A stretch of 64,000 nucleotides of DNA from Fasciola hepatica (GCA_948099385.1 CANUEZ040000180.1:4362501-4426500); one strand, 5' to 3'; numbered from the stretch's first letter, positions 56,501-61,230 are shown. Notes: generated by a model not told the origin, from the letters alone. Made by a program: numbers and translations.

Positions 56501-59500
56501 ACTGTGTGCCTGTTCCACCCAACCCATTAGAAATCAGCATCAGCTACAGTGTGTTTCTACCGAGTCCGCATTGAGAATCGAGCATGGAGTCTAGATCAGG
56601 TCACTTCACGCAATCATTCAACTCGCGCTTCTGTGCTCTGGTTTCGGTTGCTACCTCATGGTAGCGTCCAGCTAAGAGCAGAACGAATGGAGGCATCAAG
56701 TGAAAAAAAATCCAAGAATCAAAGTAATCAGCGGAAATCACGAAGACAAAGGAGGAGTCCGAATGCAACTACCGCACTGGCGATGACACCTAGCTACATC
56801 GCTCAATGTTTCCAGTCACTTGGTAGGTGGGTCTCGTGGACCCCAACCTTGGAGTCCAACACGTCCTACGTGGTCAAGTCCACTGGTCAAGGTTTCATTC
56901 CTTTCTACCATGCCATCGACTGACCACCTCGACCTACCTTCCAACCACTACCTGCTTCGGAGAACAGCGTACGCCAAAGAAGCCTGTCGGTGGGCGCGCG
57001 TAACACATGTCCAAACCGTCTTAGCCTGTTCAGGTTCGGTTCTTGTTCTTACGACTGATAGCTGGCTGCCGTGGTCTTCCTTATGGACGGAGAACACAGT
57101 ACGCAACAAATCCGTTCATTTACGTATCAGTAAGCACGTTCGTAAACCAGTAGGCAACCAAATAAGCGAATCACGTATAAGCAAGCCCATGCTGTACATG
57201 CAATCGAGTGCGGTCAAACAGGGTTGCTCAGCCGTAACGAACCGACATGCATGTATGACTCACAGTCAAAGTCTGAATGGTTAGAGCAAGCCGTCCGTGG
57301 CATGGGTAAAGTCACAGTGATGTGTGTATGTGCGTGCATGCGTGTGTGTGACTAGTCATGTCAGTGAACAAGCATGAATCAATAGTTCATCATATTAGAG
57401 TCATCCTGTTATCGATCCAAACGCCAATGGAGCCATACAACAGTGTCCAACACCCTATACCTAACTTCAGCATTGTTGATACGGTGTTCCCGCCATATTC
57501 GGGCAATGCTACGGAGATATTAATGCTCAAACACCGATAGTGTTCACCCATTTTCTAGTTCTAACGGCCATATGTCCTATCCATATAAAAGAACAACTCT
57601 AGTAGCCACAAGGTATACTCAACTCTTGGCAGACAACCGGATATCACGTCGGCGCCACAGATAACTGAGGTTGGCATGACTCAAATGCACCTTCTGTATG
57701 CGGGACGACATCTCACTGTGTTTCCCGAGAAAAATTGTAATTTTGACTGGACTATTTAAAAAAGTTGCAACTTATTTGGATCTCCGCTTGAAATCACAAA
57801 AACGTCCGCGTGATTCAAGTCAGACAGCGGCCACTGTGTTTGACTGGGATTTACACACCCGTTACCAATGTGCTATCTGATTCCGATCTTAACGGTGTAT
57901 TTATCGCTCAGACCACGTGATGTATAGTGCCTATCTGTCACTGGGAATGGACATGAAAACACGTCACCCGCAAAGCGATGGACGTCTTCTCAGCAGGGTC
58001 CCAGCTGATATGCAGGTTTTACAAACAAGCCACAAAGCTTGACTGATTGATTAGTTGGAATGGCTCTAGACAACCCGATAGACGATAGCAAACGCTGACA
58101 TCGGTGTGGTGTCCAGACGGTATCCTCAGAAAGTGATGAAAGGTATACGGTTCAGCAATGCGGCCGATGCTCGTGACGTTTACGTGAATAATGTTGGTAA
58201 CTGAGACTGATTGTCTCCTTAACTTTTATTTAATCCCATGATAATACCAAAACCGTGATTCTGAAGTACTGAGAACATGAGCAGATAAGAACACATGAAA
58301 AATAAGGTGTTTGAGGCATATGTTGAGCATGTCTCTCGGACAGACTTGCTCAAAATGCTACTTTCAATGGGTGAGGACGTGGTCGTAAAAGTAGTGATGG
58401 TGACAAGCCCGTTTTACGGACGGAAGGTAAGAGAAACCTGATAAGTGGGTTTGGTTATTTGGGGCTTGCTAAGCTTCGTATTTTGCGTCCAAGACATTTA
58501 CCTGCTCAAAGGCTAGTTGTTGTGTAGTTTCATTGGCGTTTGGATCGATAACAGGATGACTCTAATATGATGAACTATTGATTCATGCTTGTTCACTGAC
58601 ATGACTAGTCACACACACGCATGCACGCACATACACACATCACTGTGACTTTACCCATGCCACGGACGGCTTGCTCTAACCATTCAGACTTTGACTGTGA
58701 GTCATACATGCATGTCGGTTCGTTACGGCTGAGCAACCCTGTTTGACCGCACTCGGTCGCATGTACAGTATGGGCTTGCTTATATGTGATTCGGTCATTT
58801 GGTTGCTTACTGGTTTACGTACGTGCTTACTGATCCGTAAATGAACGGATTTGTTGCGTTCTGTGTTCTCCGTAAGTAATGTACGCAACTCTAGTGAAAT
58901 CGGTGGATGAGGTGGCATGCTGTGACGCGGGATATTTTCAACTCTCACACCGAGACGAGGAATAACGATTCATTGCTCGCGAACAATCCTGTTTTCTCGC
59001 GCGTAAAACACCGTGGTTATATCAGACTTTTTCTTGTACTCAGTCGTCGCACAAAACTTATTAGTCCGACTGGTGAGGGCGACCACTCCTTTTAATGGGA
59101 TGGTATTGAAACTTAACTCGGCTCCTCGGGATTCATTTCTTATTCTATCGATCCACGCCATCGACCGTCCATCCTGTCATTCGGGATTCTGTTGCCTCAC
59201 GCCTTGATATCTGTACTGAACAGGATCCACTTGCACATCCTGTGACTCAGTCTGGCGGTGTTGGTCTGCTAGAAAGAAAAGACTACGTGTTGGCCACGGA
59301 TCAACCACTTGTCTTACACGGAGGTGTTTCTGTCTTCCTACTGTTTGCTCATCTGTTTGCTGTCGTTATTGGTGTTAGTTTTTCCCTCACTTTCCACTTA
59401 TTTTTATTGTTTTTAATTTTCCGACTGAGGTTTTCACCGGTGTATAACAGTCAGAACCGGCGCATTAGGCGCAGGGTTACCAAAGCAAAATGATATGGTG

Positions 59501-60779
59501 CGAAAAACTCGAAGCAGCAATGTATACGGCGATCTAACGCCAAGTGCAGCTGCTTTCTTGGCCTGGTCCGCGAAGAACGCATATCAATATAACTCTGATT
59601 CATTATCGGTGGTCCTGTGACTTTACCTGGGTAGTTTATAACAGAATCGTTCTGCGTGCTTGTACCGGTTGGAAAGTACACAGTCGTGGGTTGGTGTAAA
59701 CCACTAGGAAGCCAGTGATGAGGGTCACCGTAAATCACTGGTCGGGGTTACCCCTTCAGTATTTTTGATTTAATTAGACGTATGTTGTGAGGTCCTGGAA
59801 TGTCTTTATGAACGAGAAAGGAAAAGGTCAGTTATTTGAAGGTTGAATATATCGTCGTTGACGCAGTCGAGATGCTTAGAGGTGCAACGTAGACTTCGAC
59901 GAGATTACCATTTGTGTTCGACTTATCAGGGGAGAGGACAGAAGAATTGAAAGGATAGGCCATCTCCTGGACACGGAAAAGATGTTTCTTCCGAAACTAA
60001 GCACTCTTTTCCTGTTTAATGAAGGTTGTGAAAACCTACGGTTACCCAGCTGGAGCGTGAGGAACAAAAGATTGGGTTTTCATTTACTGAATGTCCTATC
60101 TCGGCCAATGACAGCAATCTTCTTTTTTATGAGTAAGGAAATGAGAGCTCTGAAATCAAATCATATGCTTCCTCAACAAATCAAAATTCCAATGAGTGCA
60201 CAGCTGATGTTTGATGCGGTCGATACATATGATATCTGATCTCATAAACAATTTATACTCAAGGCATTTAGTTGTGTACATTTTAAATGGCAATGGCAAC
60301 CAATACTACTCGACACACAAACACATTTGGTCTCGTTCAGACCAACTCACTGACTAAATTAAAACTGATCACGGTAAAAAAAAAAAAAAACAATCTGCGT
60401 ACCCGTAGGACGAGACGTTCGAAAAGTTCACTCGATCCGGTCTTCCTATTGCTTGAACCTCACCCGAGAATGGACCCCACGTAGTGGATGCAATCAGCTG
60501 GCCGTTTTCTGTCAAAAGTGTTTGGTATTCACCATATCCGTCAAGTGATTCGATCAGAGCTAGGGCCGGACTTCCAACCGCGCACTTGGATTGAGCTTCG
60601 GGACCAGTCACGCAACTTGTCGGCTGCTTTGCAGTCGTTACAGTAAACCCTAGTCGTTGTAACATTGCTGGTTGCTCTTGTTCCTCAGTCGGATGATGTT
60701 CGTCGGTGGAAACCAGTTCTGGGGGGCTCAGACTGAACTCAGCAATCTCCCTGGTCCGATATCCGTGCTTTTCGAAGAA
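12348..60779 (-). CDS. CC2D2A: CC2D2A orthologue, gene span (3' two thirds, 16 exons seen)
   Basis: CC2D2A is a conserved ciliary protein of the MKS complex at the transition zone, where it helps gate entry of membrane and signalling proteins into the cilium. Sixteen exons on the minus strand give about 970 residues that follow the order of vertebrate CC2D2A: end of the N-terminal C2-like region, LDPNDP segment, RFRLLQLR segment, central C2 domain, inactive transglutaminase-like (TGL) region with [10 protein letters not shown], and the C-terminal block ending in [23 protein letters not shown]. Borders are GT-AG, and 13 of 15 junctions keep frame. In this organism its natural role would be in ciliated tegument stages, flame cells, sensory endings or sperm (inference). 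The start codon and first exons lie beyond 64000. Total introns exceed 45 kb. Alternatives are unlikely because the order of motifs is diagnostic. Confidence 0.93.
12915..12990 (-). mobile_element. tRNA-like SINE head (second type)
   Basis: The minus strand shows an A-box-like TGGCCAATGGTGGAATGC and a B-box-like GGGAGTTCGAGCCTCCG at tRNA spacing. No cloverleaf with an intact acceptor stem was found, so it is a SINE head or tRNA relic rather than a functional tRNA. It lies in the last CC2D2A intron. Confidence 0.5.
13779..15157. mobile_element. Large foldback element (inverted repeats, 1.38 kb)
   Basis: The left arm 13779-14112 is matched in inverted orientation by 14189-14310 (inner part) and 14943-15157 (outer part), with a loop of about 76 bases at 14113-14188. 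The arms are clearly similar with scattered substitutions (for example ACGTGAGCCGACTGACGTG on the left against its complement on the right). The right arm is split by about 633 bases (14310-14942) that contain an LTR-like repeat. No transposase is visible. It is a foldback or MITE-like element inside the last CC2D2A intron. Confidence 0.88.
14564..14940 (-). mobile_element. LTR-like repeat family B, minus copy
   Basis: On the minus strand it starts TGGTGATTCTGTCC and ends TTTCGGGCA, a TG...CA architecture. Matching copies lie at 20280-20614 and 49450-49812. Its flanks ATCAC and ATCCG agree at 3 of 5 positions and could be a decayed target duplication. It lies within the segment that splits the right arm of the foldback at 13779-15157, so it or its host segment inserted after the foldback formed. 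Confidence 0.6.
15523..15537. repeat. Poly-C tract (15 C)
   Basis: An uninterrupted run of 15 C. A similar run of 16 C occurs at 43432-43447 in another CC2D2A intron. Homopolymer length may be affected by sequencing error. Confidence 0.95.
17781..18308 (+). other. Unrecognised ORF, 175 codons
   Basis: The longest plus-strand ORF in the CC2D2A introns. The predicted product has no signal peptide, no transmembrane segment and no motif I recognise. It contains a basic N-terminus ([10 protein letters not shown]) and a Cys pair far apart. I found no splice context and no relative in this window. It may be chance in AT-moderate intron DNA or part of an unknown repeat. Confidence 0.2.
18830..18965 (-). 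mobile_element. tRNA-derived SINE (TGCACTGCTGATG family)
   Basis: The minus strand has a well-preserved tRNA-like head: CTGGTGGTTAGATGTTCAG at the A-box position and GGGTTCGAGTCCCCG at the B-box position. It is followed by the body CTGCACTGCTGGTGATTCCC and CTTCCATGGTGTTCAATGG. It is the best head of this family in the window. Confidence 0.75.
19580..19760 (-). mobile_element. tRNA-derived SINE with (TA)n 3' end
   Basis: On the minus strand it starts with an A-box-like CCCAGTGGTTAAAGTG and a B box GGGTTCGAATTCC. It continues through CAACGAGTCCTGG and CAATAAAC and ends in a short (TA)n tract at 19582-19596. The body differs from the TGCACTGCTGATG family, so this is a second SINE family. Confidence 0.65.
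20280..20614 (+). mobile_element. LTR-like repeat family B, plus copy
   Basis: It starts TGGTGATTCTGTCC and ends TTTCAGGCA. It shares AATCAGCATCCATGCATTTC and a TATA-like CGTATATAAATGCCGC with the other two copies. No matching 5-bp flanks were found, so its boundaries or target duplication have decayed. Confidence 0.6.
20841..20967 (-). CDS. CC2D2A: CC2D2A exon 15 of those seen (upstream border uncertain)
   Basis: The donor GAG/GTGAGT at 20841 is clear, and the exon ends SSKYE in phase 0, joining VYGFP of the terminal exon. The core [17 protein letters not shown] matches the LLEK-x-x-G stretch before the GFP block. The acceptor is either the strong TTCTTCAG (exon start 20967) or an AAAATAG (20913). 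Length alignment to vertebrate CC2D2A favours 20967. Either choice needs two bases from the preceding exon, but the visible preceding exon ends in phase 0. Confidence 0.75.
22385..22500 (+). mobile_element. LINE 3' ORF fragment (CR1/Jockey type)
   Basis: A plus-strand reading gives [19 protein letters not shown], resembling the L-E-x-V-Q-R-R-x-T-R-x-x-P-G segment at the C-terminus of CR1/Jockey ORF2. It is short and without flanking ORF support. Confidence 0.35.
24160..24412 (-). repeat. Unclassified repeat-like segment ending in (TA)n
   Basis: An open minus-strand frame of 79 codons adjoins the (TA)n tract at 24413 directly, as at 32494 where a LINE 3' end meets (TA)n. No family motif was recognised. 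The minus strand includes GACTGATGATGAAAC, which I could not develop into a ribozyme fold. Confidence 0.35.
24413..24479. repeat. (TA)n microsatellite
   Basis: About 67 bases of pure TA repeat in the intron between the 25194-25460 and 20841-20967 exons. Confidence 0.97.
25194..25460 (-). CDS. CC2D2A: CC2D2A exon 14 of those seen (end of TGL region)
   Basis: 89 codons, phase 0 at both ends, with acceptor TTTTCTCCCCAG and donor AATAAG/GTACAA. It begins [20 protein letters not shown], matching the IWFNIQRYxSPxRINFDxT block of the family. It then has [20 protein letters not shown] and ends MVWRRNK (family MDWRPRH). A basic stretch TKRKRKRE sits between KSWLPLFPV and VQPTLLIY, where vertebrate proteins have a short loop. 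Confidence 0.93.
25600..25880 (+). repeat. Interspersed repeat family D, plus copy
   Basis: It shares ACAATCGATCAATATCCCTC and the following CATGGACA block with the minus copy at 6250-6600. Its end is unclear. Confidence 0.5.
26655..26835 (-). mobile_element. RTE-like LINE fragment
   Basis: The minus strand reads [12 protein letters not shown], then SETWPLRM, then [10 protein letters not shown], interrupted by stops. It is the same RT C-terminal segment as at 11490. Confidence 0.55.
27762..27932. repeat. Short foldback element
   Basis: Arms 27762-27822 and 27872-27932 are inverted copies with few mismatches (for example GTGTGTCAAGAGTTTGAG on the left against its complement on the right). 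The loop is about 49 bases. It lies in the intron upstream of exon 14 and has no coding capacity. Confidence 0.85.
28143..28300 (-). CDS. CC2D2A: CC2D2A exon 13 of those seen (TGL region)
   Basis: 158 bases: two bases complete a Gly codon split with exon 12, then 52 codons. The acceptor is GCTGATTTCAG and the donor AAAAC/GTGAGT. The product [15 protein letters not shown] then [14 protein letters not shown] corresponds to the PTAYVLTWEQGRYLIWNP segment of the family, with a small insertion around [11 protein letters not shown]. The end SAQN joins VWANIQ of exon 14, as in vertebrate proteins. Confidence 0.93.
29166..29506 (+). mobile_element. Solo LTR, family A
   Basis: It starts TGTGATGG and ends CAAAACA. 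It shares CTAGAGCCGGTGGGACGG and TTCGAAGGCAGAAGAGTC with the 47156 and 50419 copies. Flanks CCATT and CCGGT agree at 3 of 5 positions. No internal retrotransposon region adjoins it, so it is most likely a solo LTR. Confidence 0.75.
29650..29870 (+). repeat. Interspersed repeat family D, plus copy
   Basis: It shares CAGTCGATCAATATTCCTC, a TTGGTCTCACT block and ATTTAACTCTG with the copy at 6250-6600, in the same order. It begins about 145 bases after the family A LTR. Confidence 0.5.
30962..31121 (-). CDS. CC2D2A: CC2D2A exon 12 of those seen (TGL core)
   Basis: 53 codons plus one base, acceptor CATTCGCAG and donor CGAAG/GTAAGC. It begins [20 protein letters not shown], the most conserved block of CC2D2A. 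It lies in the transglutaminase-like fold, which is considered catalytically inactive in this family. It ends [11 protein letters not shown] (family LLMGNAIPEG). Between YLLHL and SLRVYLCIG lies an extra polar stretch [15 protein letters not shown] of about 14 residues, which lengthens a loop relative to vertebrate proteins. Confidence 0.95.
31122..32462. other. Intron stretch, nothing recognised
   Basis: This is part of the intron between exons 11 and 12. Short ORFs only, including 31651-32019 on the plus strand (122 codons), which has no recognisable motif. Confidence 0.5.
32463..32565. repeat. (TA)n tract at a LINE 3' end
   Basis: Pure TA from 32494 to 32565, with an imperfect TATG/TACA part before it. 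It directly follows the 3' end of the minus-strand RTE-like element at 32566. Confidence 0.95.
32566..33870 (-). mobile_element. RTE-like LINE, 3' half with reverse transcriptase
   Basis: The minus-strand frame 33527-33829 encodes RT palm motifs: [18 protein letters not shown] (pattern GVRQGCPLSPFLF), then [20 protein letters not shown], where YTDD stands at the catalytic YADD position. After frameshifts, the 33360-33400 region has [13 protein letters not shown], and 32921-33208 begins [20 protein letters not shown], the family's characteristic C-terminal block. The last 350 bases are probably 3' UTR and end in (TA)n. The copy is 5'-truncated and has frame breaks. Confidence 0.88.
33948..34037 (-). 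CDS. CC2D2A: CC2D2A exon 11 of those seen
   Basis: 30 codons, phase 0 at both ends, acceptor CTATCCTTCAG and donor AGTGAC/GTAAGC. The product [19 protein letters not shown] and [10 protein letters not shown] matches the [15 protein letters not shown] and GICDLWSTSD blocks of the family. Its end TSD joins QFLG of exon 12. It lies just 78 bases beyond the RTE-like element's upper boundary, so that LINE sits in the adjacent intron. Confidence 0.94.
34257..34522. repeat. Foldback element, diverged arms
   Basis: The left half (about 34257-34370) and right half (about 34400-34522) are inverted relatives at roughly three-quarters identity by eye. Examples are TGGCGATCGTTCAGTCGCC against the complement of the right end, and the TATTTAGCAACC block. 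A smaller perfect-stem hairpin (AGCCTCT...AGAGGCT) lies inside the left arm. It is in the intron between exons 10 and 11. Confidence 0.7.
36273..36488 (-). CDS. CC2D2A: CC2D2A exon 10 of those seen
   Basis: 72 codons, phase 0 at both ends, with donor TCTGTG/GTAAGC. The acceptor is taken as GATGGATCAG at 36489, with a pyrimidine tract further upstream. The start is less certain than the other borders. The product [19 protein letters not shown] is followed by [17 protein letters not shown], matching the VFVTRYxxPLNPPQELL signature. The end GLSWNESV joins LRLARYVS of exon 11. Confidence 0.9.
36489..38338. other. Intron between exons 9 and 10
   Basis: It holds a short (TAA)n tract at about 37693-37714. 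Nothing else was recognised. Confidence 0.5.
37693..37714. repeat. (TAA)n microsatellite
   Basis: A short run of TAA units in intron sequence. Confidence 0.9.
38339..38485 (-). CDS. CC2D2A: CC2D2A exon 9 of those seen (end of C2 domain)
   Basis: 49 codons, phase 0 at both ends, acceptor TTCTTTCAATAG and donor ACATCG/GTGAGT. The product [20 protein letters not shown] corresponds to IDGTFKIDIPPVLLGY in the family, and [13 protein letters not shown] to the last C2 strand (YITLFITIEPQL). The loop between them is shorter than in vertebrate CC2D2A. Confidence 0.94.
39431..39703. mobile_element. Hairpin element, MITE-like
   Basis: Arms 39431-39537 and 39595-39703 are near-complementary over about 107 bases. 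The left arm includes CTCGGAAGCACCAGCTC and the right arm its complement; GTTTGGCTGAGTCC at the outer left end is matched at the outer right. The loop is about 57 bases. The plus-strand ORF across it (39446-39724) is a by-product. It lies in the intron between exons 8 and 9. Confidence 0.9.
39704..41811. other. Intron stretch, nothing recognised
   Basis: Short ORFs only. No recognised repeat or RNA feature was seen. Confidence 0.5.
41812..42001 (-). CDS. CC2D2A: CC2D2A exon 8 of those seen (C2 domain)
   Basis: One base completing an Asn codon, then 63 codons, acceptor GTTCCTTTCCAG and donor GGCAAG/GTGAGA. The product [19 protein letters not shown] and [19 protein letters not shown] matches VVFINIFDEV and HWLGCVKMPFSTIYFQ of the CC2D2A C2 domain. 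Acidic residues near INVYDEV occupy the C2 loop where calcium-binding residues would lie in canonical C2 domains; whether they bind calcium cannot be told. Confidence 0.94.
42002..45334. other. Intron between exons 7 and 8
   Basis: It holds a poly-C tract at 43432-43447 and short ORFs on both strands (for example 44039-44407 minus, 122 codons) without recognisable motifs. Confidence 0.5.
43432..43447. repeat. Poly-C tract (16 C)
   Basis: A run of 16 C preceded by CCCCT. The complementary G strand could in principle form a quadruplex, but only one long run is present. Confidence 0.95.
45335..45441 (-). CDS. CC2D2A: CC2D2A exon 7 of those seen (C2 domain)
   Basis: 35 codons plus two bases, acceptor TTCCTTGACAG and donor TTCAA/GTAAGT. 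The product [18 protein letters not shown], then [12 protein letters not shown], matches VRPFVEVSFQRTVCxTTT and GPNPSWNEELELPF. This is the most recognisable C2 block of the gene. Confidence 0.96.
45625..45962 (-). mobile_element. Solo LTR, family A, minus orientation
   Basis: On the minus strand it starts TGTTAGGGTGTGCTGAC and ends AGTTTGAAACCA. It shares GTCAGCATATCAGCGCCTG, GGTCATGTGACCAAC and ATCAGAAGAC with the 50419 copy. Flanking pentamers GTACT and GTAGC agree at 3 of 5 positions. The TATA and poly(A) segment is decayed. Confidence 0.72.
47156..47528 (+). mobile_element. Solo LTR, family A
   Basis: It starts TGTGAGGG and ends CAGAACA. Flanking pentamers CCATC and CTATC agree at 4 of 5 positions, as expected for a 5-bp target duplication. 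It contains CAGCATGTCTTCGCCTGTCC and, near the end, TAATAAAT followed by GAAGGCAGAATAGTCTCC. No internal region adjoins it. Confidence 0.78.
48214..48415 (-). CDS. CC2D2A: CC2D2A exon 6 of those seen (start of C2 domain)
   Basis: One base completing a Phe codon, then 67 codons, acceptor CTTTCGTGCAG and donor GGCGAA/GTAAGT. The product [20 protein letters not shown] followed by [17 protein letters not shown] matches the RRPLRPxRKxRKKV and KLLVNIVRAYxIPVRK blocks (first C2 strands). The linker after PTRK is much shorter than in vertebrate CC2D2A. Confidence 0.94.
48561..48652 (-). CDS. CC2D2A: CC2D2A exon 5 of those seen
   Basis: 30 codons plus two bases, acceptor ACAACCGCTCAG and donor TTTTTT/GTAAGT. 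The product [20 protein letters not shown] then EEKIPNF matches the coiled region that leads to VEEEVPN in the family. It is separated from exon 6 by only about 145 bases, the shortest intron seen. Confidence 0.9.
48825..48955 (+). mobile_element. tRNA-derived SINE (TGCACTGCTGATG family), plus copy
   Basis: B-box-like GACTTGAGTCTCAGTGGGG is followed by GTGCATTGCTGATGATC, GATGAAATAACTGTACAGTG and TTCCATGGTTCTCAATGG. This is the best body of the family in the window. It lies just upstream (gene sense) of exon 5. Confidence 0.72.
49450..49812 (+). mobile_element. LTR-like repeat family B, plus copy
   Basis: It starts TGATGATTTTGTGTCC and ends TTGCGGGCA. It shares CACTATCCATGCATTCC, GAATCATCTCAGTGC and GATATTGATTATCGCA with the 14564-14940 copy. 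Confidence 0.6.
49850..50010 (+). mobile_element. LINE 3' ORF fragment (CR1/Jockey type)
   Basis: A plus-strand reading gives [13 protein letters not shown], a stop, then [11 protein letters not shown]. This resembles the L-E-x-V-Q-R-R-x-T-R-M and R-L-x-x-L-x-L segment at the end of CR1/Jockey ORF2. It begins a few tens of bases after the family B repeat. Confidence 0.4.
50419..50771 (+). mobile_element. Solo LTR, family A, with exact 5-bp target duplication
   Basis: It starts TGCGAGGGTGTGTTGATTC and ends GGAACAAAGCA. It is flanked on both sides by ATACT (50414-50418 and 50772-50776). It contains TATAAA at 50694-50699 and AATAAA at 50706-50711, followed by GGAATAGGTTCCTCGCTGG. TG...CA ends, a 5-bp duplication and Pol II signals together identify an LTR. 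No internal gag-pol sequence adjoins it. Confidence 0.88.
50935..51085 (-). mobile_element. tRNA-derived SINE (TGCACTGCTGATG family), minus copy
   Basis: The minus strand shows CTAGCAGTTAGATATTCGAA, a decayed B box GGCTAGAATCCTGTGGGG, then GATGTGCAACGCTGACGATTC and AATGAAACAAATATACAGTG, then CTTCCAAGGATCTCAGTGG. Confidence 0.65.
51774..51863 (-). CDS. CC2D2A: CC2D2A exon 4 of those seen
   Basis: 30 codons, phase 0 at both ends. The acceptor is chosen as TGAACAG before GACTAT, preceded by a pyrimidine-rich tract. An upstream acceptor at 51895 keeps the frame open but breaks phase with exon 3. The product [20 protein letters not shown] then RHQVYVEK matches the QDYEKRLRDR coiled segment of the family. 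The donor is GAAAAA/GTGAGT. Confidence 0.85.
51864..52674. other. Intron between exons 3 and 4
   Basis: About 0.8 kb, AT-rich. No repeat or RNA feature was recognised. Confidence 0.55.
52675..52929 (-). CDS. CC2D2A: CC2D2A exon 3 of those seen
   Basis: 85 codons, phase 0 at both ends, acceptor CGGATCTCAG and donor TTTATT/GTGAGT. The product has [20 protein letters not shown], then [17 protein letters not shown], matching FFRLEQLQQEFNFVSDQEL and SKRFRLLRLRSQEVPEF. The N-terminal 25 residues ([11 protein letters not shown] and following) are less conserved. Confidence 0.95.
53690..54330 (+). mobile_element. CR1-like LINE fragment, reverse transcriptase region
   Basis: The plus-strand frame 53650-54117 is open for 155 codons. 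It includes [19 protein letters not shown] (pattern [16 protein letters not shown]) and [19 protein letters not shown] (pattern DPLQFAYRxxRSTLDA). Further on, another frame has [16 protein letters not shown] followed by a stop and TDN at the YADD position, so the catalytic centre is lost. It has the same orientation-independent family features as the 7255-8699 copy. Confidence 0.75.
54821..54838. repeat. (GT)n microsatellite
   Basis: About nine GT units in intron sequence. Confidence 0.9.
56133..56331 (-). CDS. CC2D2A: CC2D2A exon 2 of those seen (LDPNDP segment)
   Basis: One base completing a codon, then 66 codons, acceptor TTGATCCACACAG and donor GTTCAG/GTAGGT. The product has [16 protein letters not shown], then [19 protein letters not shown], matching [25 protein letters not shown] second acceptor inside (CACTTCCAG before ATTGGG) would give a shorter exon in the same phase. 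Either needs two bases from the exon before, which the visible exon 1 donors near 60459-60464 do not supply. Confidence 0.9.
56332..56779. other. Intron stretch, nothing recognised
   Basis: Immediately upstream (gene sense) of exon 2. A short plus-strand ORF begins at 56549 but belongs to no family I know. Confidence 0.5.
56780..57735 (-). mobile_element. RTE-like LINE fragment interrupted by a 343-bp element
   Basis: On the minus strand the upstream piece (57735-57432) reads [20 protein letters not shown], then VVLLYG, then [21 protein letters not shown] and [10 protein letters not shown]. The downstream piece (57060-56780) reads [27 protein letters not shown] and RGGQSMAW, which is the next block of the same family. 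Between them sits the 343-bp element 57087-57429. The two pieces are in the right order and orientation for a single LINE copy split by insertion. Several stops are present. Confidence 0.8.
57087..57429 (-). mobile_element. 343-bp element, copy 1 (inserted in an RTE copy)
   Basis: It is an inverted match of 58531-58873 over its whole length, with few mismatches and no large indel by eye. In the minus sense it starts near TTGGCGTTTGGATCGATAAC and ends CTGTGTTCTCCGT. CCAT occurs just before TGGCG and again right after the CTCCGT end, a possible 4-bp target duplication. It has no coding capacity and no obvious terminal inverted repeats. It is a non-autonomous element of unknown type. Confidence 0.85.
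58531..58873 (+). mobile_element. 343-bp element, copy 2 (inverted relative to copy 1)
   Basis: Same length and ends as copy 1, in opposite orientation, about 1.1 kb away. Internal landmarks are ACTAGTCACACACACGCATG and CGGACGGCTTGCTCTAACC. No matching target duplication was found around this copy. The pair could also form a long hairpin in the CC2D2A pre-mRNA. Confidence 0.85.
59242..59493 (+). other. Unrecognised ORF with a hydrophobic segment
   Basis: 83 codons. The central 35 residues are strongly hydrophobic ([17 protein letters not shown], then [14 protein letters not shown]), like two membrane segments, and are followed by the basic tail [11 protein letters not shown]. No homologue is recognised. 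The upstream sequence in the same frame to 59130 is also largely open. It may be a repeat-encoded fragment or chance. Confidence 0.25.
60376..60390. repeat. Poly-A tract (15 A)
   Basis: On the minus strand this is a poly-T run about 70 bases downstream of the exon 1 donor. Confidence 0.95.
60459..60779 (-). CDS. CC2D2A: CC2D2A exon 1 of those seen (end of N-terminal C2-like region)
   Basis: About 107 codons in phase 0 after the acceptor TTTTTACATTTCAG. It begins [20 protein letters not shown], matching the VYETVGxxxxxLLAEVxLPIP strand pair of the N-terminal C2-like domain, and later has [19 protein letters not shown] (family LTxxTSGKVxHSVAWAIGENG). The 3' border is uncertain: GAG/GTTCAA gives 60459 and CGG/GTGAGG gives 60464. 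Neither fits the phase of exon 2, while a weaker site near 60397 would. Confidence 0.82.
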
Positions 60780-61147
60780 CTGAAATGTAAAAAGTGATGC
60801 AGTGGCATTGTGAAATAGTCAGCTTTGTTCGCTGGTCTTCCGAAGAAGTAGTCAAATATGAGCTGAAAGCCGATCCAGTTCAAACTGCCTAATTCGGATG
60901 TTTGGGTTGGGTATTCAAAATAATCGGTGATATTCGATACTTCTGCAAATTATGCTTTGGAGGACGTCGTTTTAGCTGTGCCACATAACTTCAGTTAGTT
61001 AATTCTTACGAATCCAGTTTTTTAAGAGTAAAAATAAAACAAAGTTTTGAGGACCACACTCGTCCGTCGTTCAGTTTCATCGAATTTTGCAATTTGACTG
61101 TTAGAGGTTGATCGTGTTTTATTTGCGAATGGTCCAAAGCTCTTCGG
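60780..61147. other. Intron stretch, nothing recognised
   Basis: Upstream intron of CC2D2A. No repeat or exon was recognised. Confidence 0.5.
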
Positions 61148-61230
61148 CCTGGACTCACAGCTCAGCTGGTAGAGCACAAGCATTAGAAAAGCGCGGATTA
61201 GTTTGGTTCAATTCAGACAGCCAATACCCA
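61148..61230 (+). mobile_element. tRNA-like SINE head
   Basis: A-box-like CAGCTCAGCTGGTAGAGCA and B-box-like GGTTCAATTCA occur at tRNA spacing. The acceptor and anticodon arms do not fold cleanly, so it is not a functional tRNA gene. Confidence 0.6.

Noticed and set aside
58676..58948. 90-codon minus ORF similar to the C-terminal part of the plus ORF at 56820-57284
   Set aside because: The similarity reflects the two inverted copies of the 343-bp element, not a protein family.
61148..61230. tRNA gene
   Set aside because: A and B boxes are present, but the acceptor and anticodon arms do not fold, and the sequence resembles SINE heads.
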